DNA of 64,000 bases, taken from positions 1-64,000 of the forward strand of contig CBDHDM010000038.1 of NCBI GenBank assembly GCA_965261315.1, written 5' to 3'. A program made the position numbers and the translations under genes. Shown here piece after piece: positions 41,744 to 55,034 of this stretch (its first letter is position 1; each line of letters opens with the position of its first letter). The stretch is from Endozoicomonas sp965261315 (GTDB lineage: Bacteria; Pseudomonadota; Gammaproteobacteria; Pseudomonadales; Endozoicomonadaceae). The notes beneath the pieces were generated by a model. The model searched no databases. It saw nothing but the letters and a program-made list of their open reading frames with translations, and was not told the DNA's origin.

Positions 41744-44137
41744 CTAACCATGGTTTTCTTTAGTCAGTTCGGCGATTTCTTTCAGGCGTTCCAGAACTTT
41801 CTGGTTAATGGAGCCTTTCGGGTAATTGCCTTTGCTGTTGATGGTTCCTGGACGGTGGCCTGTTAGCAGTTCAAGCGCTTCTTCAACATGTGAAACGGCG
41901 TAGACGTTAAATTTCTTGGCTTTTACCGCATCGACTACCTTGCTTTGCAGCATCAGGTTGCGAACATTGGCTTGAGGAATGATAACACCCTGTTCACCGG
42001 TCAGGCCTCTGGCATTACAGAGATCAAAGTACCCTTCAATCTTTTCGTTAACCCCACCAATTGCCTGAACCTCACCATGCTGATTCATGGAGCCGGTAAC
42101 GGCAAAACACTGTTTGATTGGCGTCTCGGTAAGCGCGGAAATTAAACAGCAGAGCTCTGCCATTGAGGCACTGTCACCATCGATATAGCCATAGGACTGC
42201 TCCATTGCGAGACTGGCAGAAATCGCCAGAGGGAACTTCTGCGCATAGCGACTACCCAGATAACCCGTAAGAATCATGACTCCTTTGGAGTGAATAGCCT
42301 GACCCAGTGAAACCTCCCGCTCAATATCGACAATGCCCTGACTGCCTGGATAGACCGCACAGGTAATACGTGCAGGAGAACCAAAACAGGCATCACCGAC
42401 CGAGAGTACGGTTAAGCCGTTGATCTTGCCAACCTGTTCACCATCCGTATCAATAAGGATGCTGTCTTCCAGCATATCACTCAGGATTTGCTGGCTGACT
42501 CTACCGGTACGCTCAGCCTTGGCTTCAAGTGCCCGGTCAATATGATCATGGTTGATCTTCCGGCCGCTACAGCTTCGACGAATAAAGTCTGCTTCTGCCA
42601 GCAAATCGAAGAGTTCACCGATCTTGGCAGACAGCTGCGTCTGGTTTTCAGTCATTCGGGAGCTTTGTTCTACCATCCGCGCAACGGCTGATGCGGAAAG
42701 CGGCGGATAGTTTTCATCATCTGCCCGATTTTTCAGCAGCTGCGCAAAGGCCTGAACGGTTTCAGTGGAGCGTGGCAGCTGGTCATCGAAGTCTACCAAT
42801 ACCCGGAACATCTCGTGGAAGTCAGGGTCAAGCTGCTGAAGGATGTAATAAATATCCCGCGATCCAACCAGAATCACTTTTACATGCAGTGGAATAATTT
42901 CCGGAGTGAGGGTGATGGTGTTCATCAAACCCATCTCGGAGTAAGGGGATTCAATTTTTAACTGCCGCTCTTTCAGAGCGCGCTTCAATGCTTCCCAGAC
43001 AAAGGGCTCTTCCAGAAGCTTATTGGCTTCCAGCAACAGGTAGCCACCATTGGCCTGATGCAAAGAGCCGGGGCAGATCTGACGGAAGTTGGTCACCAGG
43101 GCTCCCATCTCACTGGCGTATTCTATCCGGCCAAAGAGGTTCTTGTAGTTGGGGTGAGACTCGTAGATAACCGGTGCCGCTGCATCATTCTTATGACCAA
43201 CCACCAGATTGGGAGAGTACAGCTCTTCAAGTGCAGAGCGTTTGCTGGCATCTTCTTTAGACTCCATTGCCCGCTCATCGGCAAGGTATTCAATCACCGT
43301 TCGGTGCAGGTGCTGCTTGACCGCTTCCAGGTAGTCCAGGATATTCTGCTCTTTGCTGTATTTTTTCAGCATAGGCTTCATCAGCGGAGCCAGTGCCTGG
43401 TCGATGGTATCCTGGTTCAGGTCCTGCAGCTTTTCATTGGATTCCCGTTTCCACTGGGGCAGTTCAACCAGTGACTCATTCAGCCGGGTTTCCAGTTCAC
43501 TGATATCGTTATTGAATTTTTCCCGTTTCTTGTCCGGTAATTGGGCGAACTCGGTTTCATCCATCGCTTTACCGCCAGACATGGGCGTAAAGCTCAAGGC
43601 ACCGGTATCCCGGTACAAGGCGATATCTCTTTTCAGAGCCTCTTGCTCAATCTGATCAATGGCCTGGTCATACCGCTTATTAAAGCTGCGTTCGATGGCG
43701 CTTTTCTTTTGTTGATAAGTAGGGTTTTCAAAAGCAGCAGGGAAGGTCATCAGGAGCTTATCAATAAAACTCTCGAAGTCTTTCTGCAGATCACTGCCCA
43801 GGCCAGCGGGCAGTCTCAGGGCTTTGGGCTCACGGGGGTTATCAAAGTTATTAACATAGGCCCAGTCGTCAGAGGAGCTTTGCCTCTTGGCTTCTGTCTC
43901 AAGGTATTTACGGAGGTAAGACATCCGGCCTGTTCCGGATTCCCCCATTACATAGATGTTATAACCTGAGCGGTGCATGGCGACACCAAACTGAATAGCA
44001 CTGGTGGCTCGCTCCTGACCCAGGATACCGACGTAATTTTCCAGTTCTTCTGTGGACTTGAAACCCAAATCCTTCACTGGTTGCTTAGCGATGAGCTGAT
44101 TCGCTGTTAGTTTGAGTTTTTTCACAAGTCTTGCCAT
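41744..44137 (-). CDS. Lon-like ATP-dependent protease (YcbZ/LonB-type AAA+ S16 peptidase)
   Basis: A 797-residue protein. Walker A is degenerate-looking but recognisable: YVMGESGTGRMS (about 63-73). A long inserted helical region (about 160-330, charged coiled coils) separates it from GGYLLLEANKLLEEPFVWEA and the sensor/arginine-finger region. The S16 protease domain at the C-terminus has the catalytic dyad: S656 in DGDSASMAELC and K699 in GGVNEKIEGYF, 43 residues apart as in Lon. It belongs to the Lon-related group with an AAA domain fused to peptidase but without the Lon N-domain; the E. coli relative is YcbZ (LonH). ATG 44137 (MARLVKK) is chosen over TTG 44146. Confidence 0.9.
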   Translation of the reverse strand: MARLVKKLKLTANQLIAKQPVKDLGFKSTEELENYVGILGQERATSAIQFGVAMHRSGYNIYVMGESGTGRMSYLRKYLETEAKRQSSSDDWAYVNNFDNPREPKALRLPAGLGSDLQKDFESFIDKLLMTFPAAFENPTYQQKKSAIERSFNKRYDQAIDQIEQEALKRDIALYRDTGALSFTPMSGGKAMDETEFAQLPDKKREKFNNDISELETRLNESLVELPQWKRESNEKLQDLNQDTIDQALAPLMKPMLKKYSKEQNILDYLEAVKQHLHRTVIEYLADERAMESKEDASKRSALEELYSPNLVVGHKNDAAAPVIYESHPNYKNLFGRIEYASEMGALVTNFRQICPGSLHQANGGYLLLEANKLLEEPFVWEALKRALKERQLKIESPYSEMGLMNTITLTPEIIPLHVKVILVGSRDIYYILQQLDPDFHEMFRVLVDFDDQLPRSTETVQAFAQLLKNRADDENYPPLSASAVARMVEQSSRMTENQTQLSAKIGELFDLLAEADFIRRSCSGRKINHDHIDRALEAKAERTGRVSQQILSDMLEDSILIDTDGEQVGKINGLTVLSVGDACFGSPARITCAVYPGSQGIVDIEREVSLGQAIHSKGVMILTGYLGSRYAQKFPLAISASLAMEQSYGYIDGDSASMAELCCLISALTETPIKQCFAVTGSMNQHGEVQAIGGVNEKIEGYFDLCNARGLTGEQGVIIPQANVRNLMLQSKVVDAVKAKKFNVYAVSHVEEALELLTGHRPGTINSKGNYPKGSINQKVLERLKEIAELTKENHG

Positions 44138-44318
44138 TTCCCGCAAAATGCTTACACCATGGGAGTTCAGTGAAGCAATGGTGGTCGAAGATCTTCTTTT
44201 ACAATCTCTATAGTACTCTCATTAAAAAGGTTTGTCGGCCTTGAGGCCAGTGTGTTGATCTGAGAATTTAGAAATTGCATAGTGATTTAAGTGTTATCAG
44301 TGGTTGCAGAGCTTTTTT

Positions 44319-45728
44319 ATGAACTTCTGGGGAAAATGGCTGTCTACAGCTCTATTTGTTTTTTCAGCGAATCAAGGGTTTGCATCCATTGATGGCGACC
44401 TTGATCGGTTAATTTCTACATTACCACCCGGGCATATCCACTCCATTAAAGTGACTGAAGCTGAAACCGGCAAAGTTCTTTTTGACCGAAACAGCCGCTT
44501 TAACCTGCTGCCTGCAAGTACCGTCAAAGCGATAACCGCTATCTCGGCTTACCGTGTGTTGGGGGAGGACTACAGGTACTCAACGACCTTATTGAGTAAC
44601 AAGCCCTTGTCGGAAGATAAGGTCTATTCGGGAGATCTTGTTTTATCGTTTTCAGGTGACCCATCCCTGACAAGAGCAGATCTTGCCGGCTTGATGGGGA
44701 AGCTGAATACCAAGGGTGTGACAGTCATCCGAGGTAATATCTGGCTTGATGGTTCTATATATGATGGGTATCCAAGGGCGGGTGGTGCCAGCTGGGATGA
44801 CCATAACATCTGCTTTGCCGCTCCTGTCAGTGCCATGATATTAGACCGTAACTGTTTTTTTGGTTGGCTGGTACCTTCTGGAAAAGAGGGGCAGCGGGCA
44901 ACGATGGTTTACGATGAACCCCAGTGGCAGCTGTCCATTGATAATCGAATAGAAGTGCGAAAGCCGCGGGCGCATGAACTGAATGGTTGTGTTCAGGAGG
45001 TCTGGCCATCATCAAATCATGAGTACCGTCTGGAAGGATGTATTGAGCCTGATGCCAAACCAATGCGCATGGCTTTTTCAGTACGTGATCCTGAGCGTGC
45101 TGCTATAAGGTACGTTGAGTCTTTCTTGAAGGCGAATAATATCAAGCTTGAAGGAGCGGTGTTGGTTGATAAACCGCAGGGGGATTTTGAATGGGTGGTT
45201 GCCCAACATCTGTCAGCGCCTGTACCTGACTTATTACAGCGAGTACTGGATAAATCGGACAACTTATACGCTGACAGCATTCTCAAAACCATTGGGTCGT
45301 CTGTGAATGGTGAAAAGGGTTCTTATTTCTCAGGCACAGAAGCCGTTTTGGCGATGCTAAGAGAAGATGGTATCGATCTGACCAGAAGCAGGCTGGTGGA
45401 TGGATCTGGGTTGTCCCGATATAACATGCTCAGTGCTGATGATTTTACTGAAGTGCTGCAGGCAGGTTGGAGAAGCTGGGGAGAGAGAGCCCCCTGGTTG
45501 GCATCGCGGGATAATGAACGTCGGTGGTTGAAGACCGGGTATATGAGTGGAGTAAACAGCATGGTTGGCTATGCTTTCCCGGAAAAGAGTTCACCTTTGA
45601 TATTTGCTGTCCTGCTGAATGGGTTGAGGCCTGTTCAGCCAGCAACAGATGAAGACATAAGAGCATTTCACCATGAGATCAGGCTGTTTCATCGGGCATT
45701 TCTTGAGCGACTGACAGGTGCGCAATAG
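44319..45728 (+). CDS. dacB: D-alanyl-D-alanine carboxypeptidase/endopeptidase (PBP4)
   Basis: A 469-residue periplasmic class C low-molecular-weight PBP. The signal peptide ends QGFA-SI. The penicilloyl-serine motifs are intact: SxxK S67-T-V-K70 in LLPASTVKAI, SxN S313-D-N in LDKSDNLYADS, and KTG 405-407 in RRWLKTGYMSG. The inserted domain between SxxK and SxN typical of PBP4 is present. It trims D-Ala and cleaves peptide crosslinks in peptidoglycan. ATG 44319 gives a proper signal peptide; the TTG at 44304 is an alternative. Single gene. Confidence 0.92.
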   Translation: MNFWGKWLSTALFVFSANQGFASIDGDLDRLISTLPPGHIHSIKVTEAETGKVLFDRNSRFNLLPASTVKAITAISAYRVLGEDYRYSTTLLSNKPLSEDKVYSGDLVLSFSGDPSLTRADLAGLMGKLNTKGVTVIRGNIWLDGSIYDGYPRAGGASWDDHNICFAAPVSAMILDRNCFFGWLVPSGKEGQRATMVYDEPQWQLSIDNRIEVRKPRAHELNGCVQEVWPSSNHEYRLEGCIEPDAKPMRMAFSVRDPERAAIRYVESFLKANNIKLEGAVLVDKPQGDFEWVVAQHLSAPVPDLLQRVLDKSDNLYADSILKTIGSSVNGEKGSYFSGTEAVLAMLREDGIDLTRSRLVDGSGLSRYNMLSADDFTEVLQAGWRSWGERAPWLASRDNERRWLKTGYMSGVNSMVGYAFPEKSSPLIFAVLLNGLRPVQPATDEDIRAFHHEIRLFHRAFLERLTGAQ

Positions 45729-45937
45729 CAAGGTGTAAGATTTTTGGTGGTCTGTCGTATATAACGCTTAAAATTAAATGGTGAACTATTGCCTTCGCCA
45801 GATTTCTCTTTATAATACATCGCTCTTCCACGGGCTCTCCTGAAACGGTCAGCCACGGATCAGCAGGATGAACATTCATCGCTGACCGGGAAGGACGATT
45901 TGAAGATGGTTGTTTGGATAGAACGAAAAACAATCGG

Positions 45938-45965
45938 TTGACAAATCAAGCTGGCGCGGTAAGAT
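45938..45965 (+). promoter_or_regulatory. rrn promoter P1
   Basis: The -35 is TTGACA (45938-45943) and the -10 is TAAGAT (45960-45965), spaced 16 bp, followed by a GC-rich discriminator (GCGCCTCCGC), as in stringently controlled rRNA promoters. About 440 bp upstream of 16S. Confidence 0.8.
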
Positions 45966-46066
45966 GCGCCTCCGCTGACACGGCATCGCTCTTCACCAAG
46001 AGACGAACGTCAGCGAGTTGGAAAGCTTCTTTCTTCTTCGGCTTTTTAGTGAAGAGAATCGAGCGC

Positions 46067-46094
46067 TTGACAACGAAAGCTGCTTCGGTATGAT
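46067..46094 (+). promoter_or_regulatory. rrn promoter P2
   Basis: TTGACA (46067-46072) and TATGAT (46089-46094), spacer 16 bp, with discriminator AGCGGCCTCGC. Tandem with P1, 102 bp upstream of the boxA region. Confidence 0.82.
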
Positions 46095-46178
46095 AGCGGC
46101 CTCGCTGATCGGCCTTCCTGCTCTTTATAAGAGAGTGAAAGGCGCCGGTTAGAGATTAAGTCTCAACGACCTAATCAG

Positions 46179-46190
46179 GTTCTTTAACAA
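46179..46190 (+). promoter_or_regulatory. rrn boxA antitermination site
   Basis: GTTCTTTAACAA closely matches the rRNA leader boxA (TGCTCTTTAACAA), which recruits NusB/NusE to prevent premature termination in the rRNA operon. Confidence 0.8.
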
Positions 46191-46403
46191 GATATCAGAC
46201 AATTCGTGTGGGCGCTTGTGCGATTGCATCGGTTAAGAAAGCTTCTCTTCGGAGATGCTTTCACAAAACTTTGAATGCTTGATCAATCAAGTGAACACTC
46301 GTTAATTCAGCTCTACTCTTTGTCACGAAGAGCGAGAGTTAAATAAATGTGACGTTCATGAGAATGTTGAGCGGTTGGATCTTCGGATTCGACAACACGA
46401 TTT

Positions 46404-47979
<1,576 letters not shown>

Positions 47980-48129
47980 AACGAAAACCGACGTCCATAA
48001 GCGTTCACACGAATTGTTTGATAATAAATTTCTGACGAAATTTATTAACTTGTTAAGGTTGCCTTGTTCTGGGGCAATTGAGTTCTTTATAAAGTGTGTT
48101 TAATGAATCCGTTATCTGATACAGATACC

Positions 48130-48206
<77 letters not shown>

Positions 48207-48245
48207 GACTTTCAGAACATGAAAGTTCTGGCACGATACGAATAT

Positions 48246-48321
48246 GGGGCTATAGCTCAGCTGGGAGAGCGCCTGCTTTGCACGCAGGAGGTCTGCGGTT
48301 CGATCCCGCATAGCTCCACCA
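48246..48321 (+). tRNA. tRNA-Ala (TGC anticodon)
   Basis: 76 nt with encoded CCA. GGGGCTA pairs with TAGCTCC (one wobble); anticodon TGC in CTGCTTTGCACGCAG. Second tRNA of the 16S-23S spacer, 39 bp after tRNA-Ile. Confidence 0.97.
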
Positions 48322-48606
48322 TATTTCGAATGACTGATTCATTAAGCGTATTTGCTTTTCTTTCTTAACGAAAGAATGTTCTTTAAAAATGTGGAATCCA
48401 AATTTAAGCTGAATGAAATCTATCGATTTAATTAACATTAAATTGATTGATTGAATTCTTGCTGAGACACTCTCAAGTTATTTACCGAAAGGTAATAGCT
48501 AATGTGTATGGCGATGAATTTCTAACGAAATTCATTTGATCGTTAAAGGTAGTTATATTGACTGACCTCTTAACGATTTACGAAGGTAAATCGTTTTGGG
48601 TTATAT

Positions 48607-51670
<3,064 letters not shown>

Positions 51671-51822
51671 ATAACGCCAAAGCGATTTAAGAAACAGTTG
51701 ACAGTGGTCAGTGACCCGTTGTCAGTTGAAGCCATACATATATAGAGTGTTTAGCAAGAACAGAATTCAGCTTAAATAAAACGGATTCCAGATAAGAGAC
51801 GAAAGTCTTTTATCAACAGTTT

Positions 51823-51942
51823 CGCCTGGCGACCATAGAAGGTTAGAACCACCTGATCCCATCCCGAACTCAGCAGTGAAATGACCGATCGCCGATGGTA
51901 GTGTGGGGTTTCCCCATGTGAGAGTAGGTCATCGCCAGGCAC
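51823..51942 (+). rRNA. rrf: 5S ribosomal RNA
   Basis: GCCTGGCGA (51824-51832) pairs with TCGCCAGGC (51932-51940). The internal landmarks CCGAACTCAG and GCCGATGGTAGTGTGGGG are typical. About 120 nt; the ends may shift by one or two nt. Confidence 0.95.
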
Positions 51943-51949
51943 CCAATAG

Positions 51950-51982
51950 AAAACCCCGATAGCATTGCTGTCGGGTTTTTTG
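51950..51982 (+). terminator. rRNA operon terminator
   Basis: AAAACCCCGATAGC-ATT-GCTGTCGGGTTTTTT: strong stem and T-run 8 bp after 5S. Confidence 0.9.
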
Positions 51983-52009
51983 CTGTGCCCGAAAAAATAG
52001 CACCCTCCT

Positions 52010-52648
52010 GTGCCCGAAGGGGCATACCAATCCCACCCGCCGTCTATTACCGACCGAAAAGTACTCCTGCTGCTTGCTTTATATTTTCTTTGCTGGTTGG
52101 CTCATAGGCATATTTTTCGGAGTCATAACTGGCATCCTGCTAGGTACTTTGAACTTGTCTATCGACTAGGTTTGCCTTGGATTGCACTCTTATTTCCTAT
52201 CCCAGAAATTGCATTGCTACCGGTATTCATCATTCTACTGGAGGTTGACGAAGGGGCTGCTCGTATCGCAACGATTGCTTCAGGCGTGCTCTTCCCCACC
52301 GTATTTTGTATGCTTCAGGGAGTACGTTCAGTCCCACCAAAATTGATTGAGATGGGAGCAGTATTTGGACTAACCAGAGTCCAGCAGCTGCACCGAATAG
52401 TGATGCCAGGCTCTTTAGCTGCTTTATTTCTATCCTTTCGTTTAACAACGGCCATTGCATTAATTTTGCTGGTGTCTGCTGAAATGCTTGGCGCTAATTA
52501 TGGTATTGGTGCTTTTATTCTTGGCGCTGGTGCAATGGCTTTGATGGATCAGATGCTTGCAGGAGTGCTGGTTTTATCTCTACTTGGTTTAATGCTGTTT
52601 GGTTTTTGGGCATTTCTTGAAAACAAAGTGCTCCACTGGCGGGAGTAA
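52010..52648 (+). CDS. ABC transporter permease (SsuC/TauC type), internally shortened
   Basis: A 212-residue membrane protein. The C-terminal two thirds are a normal binding-protein-dependent permease: PIPEIALLPVFIILLEVDEG, then EMGAVFGLTRVQQLHRIVMP (the EAA loop, here ErGA-like) and AEMLGANYGIGAFILGA. The N-terminus (KVLLLLALYFLCWLAHRHIF) looks like the normal first helix, but it joins the PIPEIALLP region after only about 40 residues. The usual 60-70 residues with the second and third helices and the SL-x-R-x-x-x-G-F segment are absent. No ATPase or binding protein lies nearby. I infer a deleted, probably non-functional gene. Start GTG 52010 is uncertain. Confidence 0.55.
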   Translation: MPEGAYQSHPPSITDRKVLLLLALYFLCWLAHRHIFRSHNWHPARYFELVYRLGLPWIALLFPIPEIALLPVFIILLEVDEGAARIATIASGVLFPTVFCMLQGVRSVPPKLIEMGAVFGLTRVQQLHRIVMPGSLAALFLSFRLTTAIALILLVSAEMLGANYGIGAFILGAGAMALMDQMLAGVLVLSLLGLMLFGFWAFLENKVLHWRE

Positions 52649-52660
52649 AAAATTGCTCTG

Positions 52661-53599
52661 CTATTTTAAGGCGCTCTGGTGAGCTTCAATCATTTTAGCT
52701 GCTGTGATTATTTGCTGTTTTAGCCACACCAGACTTGGGTCTTTATCTCTAAGTGGGTGCCATGCCAGCAGGTGGCGGTAAGTCAGTTCGTTGTTAGCGA
52801 TAGGGTAGTAAATAAAGCCATACTGCTGCTCATAAAAACGGGCAATGGCGGAAGGTAATGCGGTTACCAGGCCAAGCTTTTCCATGAGCACGGGAACGGC
52901 GACAAAGCCTGATGTTTTAATGCTAATGTTTCGTTCAATTTCCTGTTGCAGGCACCACTCATCCATTAGAGCCTGTGAGTGTCCCCATGCTGATGGATAG
53001 ATAAACCTCAGTGACTTCATGGTATCAGCAGTAACCGCGTCCTGAATATTTGCTACGGATTTTGGCGCAATAAGGACTAATTGCTCTGTGAGAATACTGG
53101 TCGTCTTTAATGATTTAGCCAGTCGACCCAGTGTGTCGAAGCCAATAACAAGATCAAGAGCGCCAGACTCCAGTTCTCTTGCGTAATCAGTTGCCTTCAG
53201 GCCTTCTATCTCAATTTTAATGTTAGGCGCCAGCTGGGCTATCTGTTCCATTAGTATGGGCAACAATATGAGCTCAACGTAGTCCCCCCCGGCAAGACGA
53301 AACTTTACCTGGCTCTCAGCAGGCTCAAAAATCGGAGTGCTGTTTATACTCTGTTCCAACAAGAGCATTGCCTGCCGTATAAGCGGTGAAATCAGTTTGG
53401 CTTGCTCAGTGGGGGCCATACCCCCGTATACCGGGATGAAAAGATCATCATCTAATTGTCGTCTAAGCCGGGAAAGGGCGTGACTTATTGTTGATTGTGA
53501 GAGATGTAGCTTTTGCGCAACCCGGCTGACACTTCCTTCTATCATCAACAGGTCGAACACTCTCAATAAATTCAAATCAATACGGTTCAGGTCACTCAT
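52661..53599 (-). CDS. LysR-family transcriptional regulator (NodD/LeuO-like branch)
   Basis: A 312-residue regulator. IDLNLLRVFDLLMIEGSVSRVAQ and LHLSQSTISHALSRLRRQLDD form the HTH, with a LysR substrate domain behind it (FRLAGGDYVELILLPILMEQ, LDLVIGF). DLNLL-x-x-F-D is typical of the LeuO/NodD-like group. It is divergent from the EamA transporter gene with about 170 bp between starts, so it may control that exporter. Start ATG 53599 versus 53611 is not resolved by a ribosome site. Confidence 0.88.
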   Translation of the reverse strand: MSDLNRIDLNLLRVFDLLMIEGSVSRVAQKLHLSQSTISHALSRLRRQLDDDLFIPVYGGMAPTEQAKLISPLIRQAMLLLEQSINSTPIFEPAESQVKFRLAGGDYVELILLPILMEQIAQLAPNIKIEIEGLKATDYARELESGALDLVIGFDTLGRLAKSLKTTSILTEQLVLIAPKSVANIQDAVTADTMKSLRFIYPSAWGHSQALMDEWCLQQEIERNISIKTSGFVAVPVLMEKLGLVTALPSAIARFYEQQYGFIYYPIANNELTYRHLLAWHPLRDKDPSLVWLKQQIITAAKMIEAHQSALK

Positions 53600-53769
53600 A
53601 GTGTGGACCATAGAATGGGTGGATATAGTTACCGGGTATGCTCGGCTTTATGTGATGTATCGATACGCTACATGGCTGGATGACGATGTTTCATTTTATC
53701 AATAGATGACTATTGCATAAAATTCGCGCAATTTTTTATTTGCCATAGGCATCTGTGCGAGACATGTAA

Positions 53770-54693
53770 ATGCTAAGAAATTATCTCTTTCTACTGGGTA
53801 TTGGGGTTATCTGGGGATCCCAGTTCATTTTTCAGCAAATGGCGGTTACCGATATTCCTCCCGTATGGGTTGGTGCTGGTCGCTCACTGGTTGGCTTCTT
53901 GACTCTGGTGATCATTTGTCAGGTAATGAAGGTTAAAAGTAAGGGTGGCCAATGGTTTAAATTCAGCCTGATTGGCCTTCTGGAAGCGACCATTCCTTTT
54001 ATCCTGGTGGCATGGGGGCAGCAGTACCTGGACACCTCGATTGCTGCAATTCTTATGGGAACAATCCCATTCTTTACTGTGATTCTGGCACCTCTGGTTA
54101 TCAAAGGGGCGCGTATCACTGTTGCTGGCATTGGTAGCGTACTGTTAGGCTTCTCCGGTTTGGTCATGCTGTTTTACCCTGAGCTGATGTCAGGCAGTAG
54201 CAGTACTAACCTGATAGCTGCAGGTGCAATTATCATTGCTTCAGCCTGTTTTGCGGTTGCGCTTTTGTTGCTAAAAGGCGTGGAGAATGAGCACCCACTG
54301 GTCATTGCCAGAAATGTCCTCGGTAGTGCTTCGGTTCAGATCATTCTCTTTGCACTGATTGTGTCTCCGGTAACAGAAATCACGCCGACGCTGTCCAGCC
54401 TGACTGCAGTGACTTACCTGGGAACTCTGTGTGCCGGCCTCGTATACTTCCTTTATATGATGTTGATTCGTGATGCCGGGCCAGTGTTTGCATCTCTGAA
54501 TAATTATCTGGTGCCGATGATTGGCGTTTTGCTGGGGGCAACAATCAATGGCGAAGCCCTGTCAGTTCATACCTGGGCTGCTCTTGCCACCATTATGATG
54601 GCAGTGGCCTTTAACCAGATCTTTTCCGGTAAGTCTTCCAAAGGAAGTGAGCCTGAGGACGTTTTCGCTGAAGGGCTCTTACCAGCCAAATAG
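53770..54693 (+). CDS. DMT-superfamily EamA transporter
   Basis: A 307-residue inner-membrane protein with ten helices in two EamA repeats: GIGVIWGSQFIFQQMAVTDI...GAGRSLVGFLTLV in the first and IIIASACFAVALLLLKGVEN...YFLYMMLIRDAGPVFASLNN in the second. The C-terminal AFNQIF leads into a cytosolic tail. It is predicted to move small metabolites or amino acids; the substrate is unknown. Divergent from the LysR gene. Confidence 0.88.
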   Translation: MLRNYLFLLGIGVIWGSQFIFQQMAVTDIPPVWVGAGRSLVGFLTLVIICQVMKVKSKGGQWFKFSLIGLLEATIPFILVAWGQQYLDTSIAAILMGTIPFFTVILAPLVIKGARITVAGIGSVLLGFSGLVMLFYPELMSGSSSTNLIAAGAIIIASACFAVALLLLKGVENEHPLVIARNVLGSASVQIILFALIVSPVTEITPTLSSLTAVTYLGTLCAGLVYFLYMMLIRDAGPVFASLNNYLVPMIGVLLGATINGEALSVHTWAALATIMMAVAFNQIFSGKSSKGSEPEDVFAEGLLPAK

Positions 54694-54856
54694 TTTCAGA
54701 TCTTTGTCCAGGCGGAAATTGGTTGAAAGAACTGCATGCTGATTCAGGTTGTATTTGATCTCAGCCTGCAGTTTCTGATCCCTTAGTAGTGCCGGGATAT
54801 TTCGAACATAGAGGTTATGATAGTGGTAAATAGCAGAAAAAAACATCGGATCATGC

Positions 54857-54884
54857 TTGCATGCTGAACAGCTTTCCTTATAAT
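54857..54884 (+). promoter_or_regulatory. tRNA-His promoter
   Basis: TTGCAT (54857-54862) and a perfect TATAAT (54879-54884), spaced 16 bp, then the GC-rich CAGCCGCG discriminator. 52 bp upstream of the mature tRNA. Confidence 0.75.
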
Positions 54885-54935
54885 CAGCCGCGTCTGATGA
54901 GGGATGAAGTGCTTCTTCCTTGGTCAGGTCTTGAT

Positions 54936-55012
54936 GGTGGGCGTAGCTCAGTTGGCAGAGCTCCGGATTGTGATTCCGGCGGTCGAGGGTTCGAGCCCCT
55001 TCGCCCACCCCA
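54936..55012 (+). tRNA. tRNA-His (GTG anticodon)
   Basis: 77 nt with encoded CCA and the extra 5' G (G-1) characteristic of tRNA-His facing C73. GTGGGCG pairs with CGCCCAC; the anticodon arm CCGGATTGTGATTCCGG has GTG. Confidence 0.96.
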
Positions 55013-55034
55013 TCTTTATTTCTCTCCTGTTCTA

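Noticed and set aside
54679..54846. Minus-strand 55-codon ORF (MFFSAIYHYH...) overlapping the EamA gene end and upstream region of tRNA-His
   Set aside because: No ribosome site and no recognised family; it overlaps the transporter's last codons and runs against the tRNA promoter. Its longer version even reads through the tRNA.
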